NCBI RefSeq assembly: GCF_040730185.1 | Contig: NZ_CP160402.1 | Coordinates: 3,782,001 to 3,846,000 of the forward strand | Length of the DNA: 64,000 bases | Source: Streptomyces sp. Je 1-332 | GTDB lineage: Bacteria > Actinomycetota > Actinomycetes > Streptomycetales > Streptomycetaceae | Direction: 5' to 3' | Shown: piece by piece, positions 59,703 through 64,000 of the stretch | How the letters are laid out: each line of letters begins with the position of its first letter | How positions within the stretch are numbered: the stretch's first letter is position 1 | Program-made: the position numbers and the translations under genes | Notes under the pieces: generated by a model | Seen by the model: only the letters and a program-made list of their open reading frames with translations | Told to the model about the DNA's origin: nothing | The model's database searches: none

Positions 59703-59729
59703 TTCTTCCCCGCAGAAAGAAGCGACCAG

Positions 59730-60416
59730 ATGAACCCTGCCGACTACCCCACGGCGTGGCAACATCCACCAACGCGACGCGCCTGGACCCTGCTCATGGT
59801 CAAGAACGTGACAGGGCTCGTCGGCTGGATCGGTGTCTGGGTAGCGCTTCTCGCCCTTTCCACCGAGGCGGACTGGGTGTTGTGGATCTTTATCGCGTAC
59901 TCCATCTACGGCAGTTGGCGACTGTTCGTCCAGATCTTTGGTTACTTCCCCAACGCCATGCGTAAGCTCCGCATCCTGCGTACATACCCATGGCAGGTGC
60001 TGCGAGGAGTTCCGAACGGCCTGAGTAAGTATCCAGACATTGTGGGCGATCAGTACGGATGGTTCGAGTTTCCCAACCCTGCCGAACCGCAGCAGCAACT
60101 CCCGCTCGTCGTCTCCAACCACCTCCGTGTGGGCTGGTGGCACCGAAGAATGGCACCTCGGGCCAAGCCACAGCTGAAAGCCCATATCGAGACGGTGTGG
60201 TTCGCAGGCGACCCTCGCATGATCGGCCTTATCGCCGCACCCTCACCGAGTGGCGGTACACCTGGTCACTTCAAGATCCTCAGGCAGCGTTTGGCGAGGG
60301 CCGATCACGCACTCACCACAGAATGGGGTGCCACAGCTGAGGACGTGGAAATCGGTCGGCGCGCCGGCTTTACCCCCAACGTTGATCCGCGCCAACCGAA
60401 GGCGAAATCACTGTGA
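59730..60416 (+). CDS. Membrane protein of unknown function in the WXG100 cassette
   Basis: 228 residues. Two helices (LVGWIGVWVALLALS and VLWIFIAYSIYGSWRLFVQI), then a cytoplasmic domain rich in W/R (WWHRRMAPRAKPQLKA, then FKILRQRLARADHA). It overlaps the next gene by GTGA and lies 28 bases after the WXG gene, so it is co-expressed. No family recognised; it could be an immunity or anchoring partner. Confidence 0.7.
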   Translation: MNPADYPTAWQHPPTRRAWTLLMVKNVTGLVGWIGVWVALLALSTEADWVLWIFIAYSIYGSWRLFVQIFGYFPNAMRKLRILRTYPWQVLRGVPNGLSKYPDIVGDQYGWFEFPNPAEPQQQLPLVVSNHLRVGWWHRRMAPRAKPQLKAHIETVWFAGDPRMIGLIAAPSPSGGTPGHFKILRQRLARADHALTTEWGATAEDVEIGRRAGFTPNVDPRQPKAKSL

Positions 60417-61099
60417 CCGCGCCCAGGTTCATTCTCGACGCATCAGCTCATAACGCCGAGGCCGACATCTGGTTCGCCCAACCCGCAGGCTTCACCACAA
60501 TCCCCCTCCGCGCACTGCTGAATCCACGCAACTCCCCCGGAGCCGAAGCGTTGCGTGACGCGCTCGCACCGATCCTGGACTCGGCCAAGGACGACCTCGC
60601 CCGCCAGCAATTCCTGATCCAACTCGCCCGGGGGCAGGAGCTCTTGGCTGCCCTCGTCGAAGCGCGCACCACCCGATGCGCCATCGGCCTGCACCACGAC
60701 GACATCGCCGACAGCGACACGGGAGACAACAACGGCAGCTACCTCTTCTCCCTCTTCACCCTCTCCTGGCGAGACATCGCCACCGCCACCCCCACCGTCA
60801 CCGCCGCCCGCGCAGTCACCGGCACCGAGGGGCACACGAACATCGAGTTCCTCGAACTCCCGTGCGGCCCAGCCTCATTCAGCGAGGTAGTACGCACCCC
60901 GAATGCCGAGTCCGGCCTCCCGCAGGACCCGATCCTCCAGGTGTTCGCCCACCTCCCGCACCCGGACAGCAAACGCCTGGTGGTGCTCACGCTGGGAACC
61001 ACCGCCGTGCACCGGCGTGCGGAGTACCGAAGCCTGATCCACCAGATCGCCGAGAACGTCAGCTTCGAGGACCCCCTGCCGGTCGGGGCGGCCCGCTAG
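60413..61099 (+). CDS. Hypothetical protein, fourth gene of the WXG100 cassette
   Basis: 228 residues, GTG start coupled to the previous gene. Alpha/beta composition: PRFILDASAHNAEADIWFAQ, PGAEALRDALAPILDSAKDD, RLVVLTLGTTAVHRRAEYRS. No signal peptide or membrane helix. The repeated pairing with WXG/T7SS genes in Streptomyces suggests a cytoplasmic partner. The stop shares bases with the stop of the convergent TetR gene. Confidence 0.7.
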   Translation: MTAPRFILDASAHNAEADIWFAQPAGFTTIPLRALLNPRNSPGAEALRDALAPILDSAKDDLARQQFLIQLARGQELLAALVEARTTRCAIGLHHDDIADSDTGDNNGSYLFSLFTLSWRDIATATPTVTAARAVTGTEGHTNIEFLELPCGPASFSEVVRTPNAESGLPQDPILQVFAHLPHPDSKRLVVLTLGTTAVHRRAEYRSLIHQIAENVSFEDPLPVGAAR

Positions 61100-61848
61100 G
61101 CCGGGCCGAAGAGCTTGGCCAAGTGGTAGGCCAGCGTGGCGCGTACGTCGTTCAACGTGCGGCGGCCGTGGAGTACGTCGCCGCCCAGGCCGACCGCGGC
61201 GGCCACCAGCAGGTCGGCCTCGCGGCCTGCGTCCAGGCCGGGGGCCGTCTGGCCACTCTCCTGGGCCGTGGTGATGAGACCGGCTACCAGGTCCTCCAGG
61301 GGGTGGTCGTCGCTCAGGAAGACCGCCGCCAGGGCGGGATCGGTGAGGCTGCGCGCGTAGTACGCGGAGAACACCCGCAAGGCCCTGTCGCGTTGGGCGT
61401 CCAGGGGCAGGAACTCGTCCAGCAGAGAGCTGAGTACGCCGCGTAGGTCCGCGGGGTCGTAGTGGACGCGGGTCCTGGCCAGGCGTTCGTTCTCGCGGTG
61501 CAGCATGTGCAGGGCGGCCACGAGGAGTTGGTGCTTGCTGCCGAAGTGGTACTGGACGACGCGCAGCGACACCCCCGCCTCCGCCGCGATCTCCCGCATG
61601 CTCGCCGCGTCCAGACCCCGCTCGGCAGCGATGCGCCACACCGCCTCGGCGATCTGCCGGCGCCTGCGCGACCGGGCGCCGGACGTGGGCGCGGGGCGTT
61701 CGGGCGCCGGGACGGGCGGCTGCTTCCGCCGCCGGTAGGCCCTCGCCTGGCAGCTGCGAGAGCAGTAGAGAGCGGGCCGGCCACGCTTGCTCGCGACGCT
61801 GATTCCGGCCCGGCAGACCGTGCAGCGAGGCTCTTTTTCGTCACGCAC
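61096..61848 (-). CDS. TetR regulator with N-terminal zinc-finger-like region
   Basis: About 250 residues from GTG 61848, seven bases after TATAGT (leaderless). Residues about 6-40 carry C-x2-C (RCTVCRAG) and C-x3-C (LYCSRSCQARAYRRRK), a zinc-ribbon-like segment. The TetR HTH follows (IAEAVWRIAAERGLDAASMR, AGVSLRVVQYHFGSKHQLLV). The C-terminal ligand domain is LTDPALAAVFLSDDHPLEDL. The extra Cys cluster may sense metal or contact DNA. Divergent from the small membrane gene at 61943. Confidence 0.82.
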   Translation of the reverse strand: MRDEKEPRCTVCRAGISVASKRGRPALYCSRSCQARAYRRRKQPPVPAPERPAPTSGARSRRRRQIAEAVWRIAAERGLDAASMREIAAEAGVSLRVVQYHFGSKHQLLVAALHMLHRENERLARTRVHYDPADLRGVLSSLLDEFLPLDAQRDRALRVFSAYYARSLTDPALAAVFLSDDHPLEDLVAGLITTAQESGQTAPGLDAGREADLLVAAAVGLGGDVLHGRRTLNDVRATLAYHLAKLFGPA

Positions 61849-61942
61849 AACTCCCACTATAGAACTTGAAATGTGTGACGTAAGTGGGGAACGTGTGGGC
61901 TGTGCCACCGATTTCGGCCCAGGGCGCTGATACGTTCGTAAC

Positions 61943-62164
61943 GTGAAATACGACATCCTCCAGGTCCTCGGCGCGATCCTGATGTGTTTCTCCGCTCAAG
62001 GCCTCATCCGACTGCTCATCGACCACGACCACACCGGCTTCCTGGGCCGGCTCCCCGGAGGCTTCGCGCCTCTCCTGTTCGCCTACGTCGTCGCCCTCGC
62101 CGCGGGCGTGCTCCTGACCGGCTGGTCCCACTCCCGCGCCAAGGCCATCGGCCGCCGCGGCTGA
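61943..62164 (+). CDS. 73-residue double-helix membrane protein
   Basis: GTG at 61943, leaderless (TACGTT six bases upstream). Two membrane helices (DILQVLGAILMCFSAQGLIR and LLFAYVVALAAGVLLTG) and a basic tail RAKAIGRRG. Transcribed divergently from the zinc-finger TetR regulator across 94 bases, so it is probably its target or partner. Function unknown. Confidence 0.75.
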   Translation: MKYDILQVLGAILMCFSAQGLIRLLIDHDHTGFLGRLPGGFAPLLFAYVVALAAGVLLTGWSHSRAKAIGRRG

Positions 62165-62277
62165 GCGATGCCGATGAGGGGCGCGCGGGCTGTTGACGGG
62201 TGTCCAACTTTCGCCGATCGTTGGGGAATTGGGCGCAAATCAAAGCGTCGCGTTGTGACGGCTGGGGGGAGCCGAAC

Positions 62278-64000
62278 ATGCAACCTGGGGACGAGCACAG
62301 GCCTGGGCAGGGGCCCGACGACGCCGTATCGGGCCGGGAGCCCAGGGACGCGGTTCCGGGTGGGGAGCATCGCCCGGAGGCCGAGGCGGCGCCGGCACCC
62401 CCCGGGCGAGGGCCGGACGAGAGCCGAAGCCCCGAGCCGGGCCAAGCGCCCCCCACCCCACCCGCGGCCCCGCCCGGCGGCCACTTCGGACCGCCGCCCC
62501 CGATGGCACCGCCCACCACGGCGCTACCCACCATGACCCCGCCCCCGCCCGCCAGGCCACCCTCGCCCCCGCCCCCCGGAGCCCCACCCACCTACGCCAC
62601 ACCCGCACCCCCGACCGCACCCCCACCCGCCCCCGACGCCCTGCGTGCCCTCTCCGCCGGGCTGCTCAATCTCACCGGCCTCGGCCTCGGCTACGTCCTC
62701 CTGAAGCGCTGGCTCCTGGCCGCCCTGTGCTGGGCCGCGACCGCGGCGCTGCTCCTCGTCGCGCTCCCCGCGGAGGTCGACGGCGTCCCCGGCGGCGTAC
62801 TCATCGGGTTCGTGGCCTTCCTGCTCATCGCGACGGCCGACGGGGCCCGCCGCGCGCTGCGTACGCACCAGCACTGGCCGCTGCGCGCGCCGCTCGCCGT
62901 CGGGCTCGGCCTCGTCCTGCTCGCCGTACCCGCCGGCGGCGTCATCGCGTACGACGCCGCGCGCGACGAAGCCGTCGAGCAGATGCTGCTCGACCGGCTC
63001 GGCAAGGCGGACAAGATCGTCACGGCCGCCGAGGGCCGCACCTTCGACGCGGCCGAGGACGACTACCGCTCCGCCCTCGCCATCTACCGCGACCTGGGCG
63101 ACGACCACCCGGACTCGAAGGCCGCCGAGCGCGTCCCGGACAGCCTCTCCGCGTACTACAAGTCCGTCGCCGCCCCTTACGACGAGCGCAAGTACTGCGA
63201 CGCCCTCCAACCCCTGAAGTACCTCCGCACCCTCCCCGACACCCTGGGCAAGGACCGCGTCGGCACCCTCGCCACCTGGCCCGACGACCGCCTGGCGACC
63301 TCCCTGTACGAGTGCGGCAGCCAGGGACTCGGAACCACCACGGCCGGAAGCGGGGGCGGCGAGCTCAGCGAGCTGCTGCGTACGTTCCCCGACTCCGACC
63401 AGGCCGGAAAGGTCGAGCCCGCCATCCGCGCCGCCATCGACACCCGCTCATCGGCCCTGAAGGGCTCCGACCCCTGCAAGGCCACCGAGGAGCTGCGCGG
63501 CATCGGCTCCACCGCCAAGGCCCTCCCCGGCGACGCGGGCGGCAGCCTCTCCGGCGACGCCGCGAGCGCCGTGGAGTCCGGGGTGTACGCGTGCGGGGTG
63601 GACGAGTTCAAGGACGGAAAGTTCTCCCAGGCGGCCAAGACGCTCGACGACTTCGCCGGAACCTACAAGAGCAACGGCAAGCGCGACCGCGCCAAGGACA
63701 TCGCCATCGCCGCGGAGATCGCCGCCGCCCGCCCGGCGGCCGGCCGCAGCCTGCCGCCGACGAAGTCACCGGGCGGCGCGAAACTCACGTACGTCGTCGA
63801 GAACGGCGGCCCTGGACCGCTCGAAGTCCTCTACACCGGCCCCACCACCGGCAGCCTCAAGCTCGCCTCGTGCGGCAACTGCAAGACGTACACCAGCAAG
63901 GCCCAGGGCAAGAAGGCCTGCCTGGCGGGCAAGGGGTATCCACAAAAGACGCTCCACCTGCCCCCCGGCGACTACCACTTCCTCTACAAGCGCGACGCGA
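62278..64000 (+). CDS. Large Pro-rich membrane protein, runs off the right edge
   Basis: Continuous reading frame from ATG 62278 to 64000, 574 codons with no stop (RBS GGGGGGAGCC). N-terminal 120 residues are very Pro-rich and disordered; then three membrane helices (about LLNLTGLGLGYVLLKRWLLA, AALCWAATAALLLVALP and GVLIGFVAFLLIATADG) plus a fourth near PLAVGLGLVLLAVPAGGVIA; then an extracytoplasmic domain with repeated D-x-Y-x-A-L (DYRSALAIYRDLGDDHPDSK) and C-x-x-C pairs (KLASCGNCKTYTSK). TPR-like repeats are likely. Function unknown; C-terminus missing. Confidence 0.85.
   Translation, partial: MQPGDEHRPGQGPDDAVSGREPRDAVPGGEHRPEAEAAPAPPGRGPDESRSPEPGQAPPTPPAAPPGGHFGPPPPMAPPTTALPTMTPPPPARPPSPPPPGAPPTYATPAPPTAPPPAPDALRALSAGLLNLTGLGLGYVLLKRWLLAALCWAATAALLLVALPAEVDGVPGGVLIGFVAFLLIATADGARRALRTHQHWPLRAPLAVGLGLVLLAVPAGGVIAYDAARDEAVEQMLLDRLGKADKIVTAAEGRTFDAAEDDYRSALAIYRDLGDDHPDSKAAERVPDSLSAYYKSVAAPYDERKYCDALQPLKYLRTLPDTLGKDRVGTLATWPDDRLATSLYECGSQGLGTTTAGSGGGELSELLRTFPDSDQAGKVEPAIRAAIDTRSSALKGSDPCKATEELRGIGSTAKALPGDAGGSLSGDAASAVESGVYACGVDEFKDGKFSQAAKTLDDFAGTYKSNGKRDRAKDIAIAAEIAAARPAAGRSLPPTKSPGGAKLTYVVENGGPGPLEVLYTGPTTGSLKLASCGNCKTYTSKAQGKKACLAGKGYPQKTLHLPPGDYHFLYKRDA

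Overview
The window is high-GC DNA with actinobacterial gene content and is almost certainly Streptomyces chromosome. It carries an RsiG-type anti-sigma factor with both c-di-GMP-binding motifs, a mycothiol synthase, GlnR, a Nur-type nickel regulator, a CsoR copper sensor, an arginine/cysteine-rich leader peptide in front of cysA, PHO boxes, many leaderless GTG/ATG starts and several dispersed intergenic repeats seen across Streptomyces. From about 12.7 kb to 55 kb the order (nur, cysA, glnR, an HtrA-like protease with its two-component system, secreted 5'-nucleotidase, mshD, ppk, CHAD, NUDIX, pstSCAB, pitH, csoR) matches my recollection of the S. coelicolor SCO4130-4180 core region. That synteny is from memory and was not checked.

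Layout. 1-6.4 kb: an ArsR/SRPBCC pair, a HelR/HelD-like RNA-polymerase motor ATPase divergent from a TetR regulator, and a TetR-controlled DrrAB-type ABC exporter. 6.4-12.6 kb: an accessory island. On the minus strand it holds a GntR regulator, a HAD phosphatase, a fused kinase-HAD protein and a membrane protein. A second GntR lies to the right, and each GntR is divergent from a 61-62-residue membrane peptide. The two GntR proteins and the membrane protein share one C-terminal domain that looks like a degenerate phospholipase-D fold. This is the best candidate for an undescribed system. 12.7-26.3 kb: an Eis-type acetyltransferase, asparaginase, rsiG, dtd, ygfZ, nur, nitrobindin, DsrE and DUF3099 genes, a TnpB-type element, then DUF1416 and cysA behind a leader-peptide attenuator, and LmeA, MoaD and hydrolase genes.

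26.5-38.9 kb: glnR, a LacI regulator, an HtrA-like secreted protease with a CssRS-like two-component system, a second LmeA-family protein, 5'-nucleotidase, mshD, and a YtrA-type GntR with an ABC transporter. 39-49.7 kb is the phosphate region: ppk, CHAD and NUDIX on one side, then a PHO box and pstS-C-A-B, then the low-affinity pitH with its PhoU-like partner, then csoR with its operator. Polyphosphate synthesis, high-affinity uptake and low-affinity uptake are thus grouped.

49.7-64 kb is more variable. It has lipoproteins, a Tat-exported bicovalent-flavin oxidoreductase, a PAP2 phosphatase, a transglycosylase/NlpC wall hydrolase, decayed SnoaL and SDR gene fragments, a DUF4232 lipoprotein, an F420/NADP-type oxidoreductase, and a four-gene cassette that begins with two WXG100-type proteins (type VII secretion). 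After these come a TetR with an N-terminal zinc-finger-like region, a small membrane protein, and a large proline-rich membrane protein that runs off the right end. I see no rRNA, complete tRNA, CRISPR array or biosynthetic cluster.
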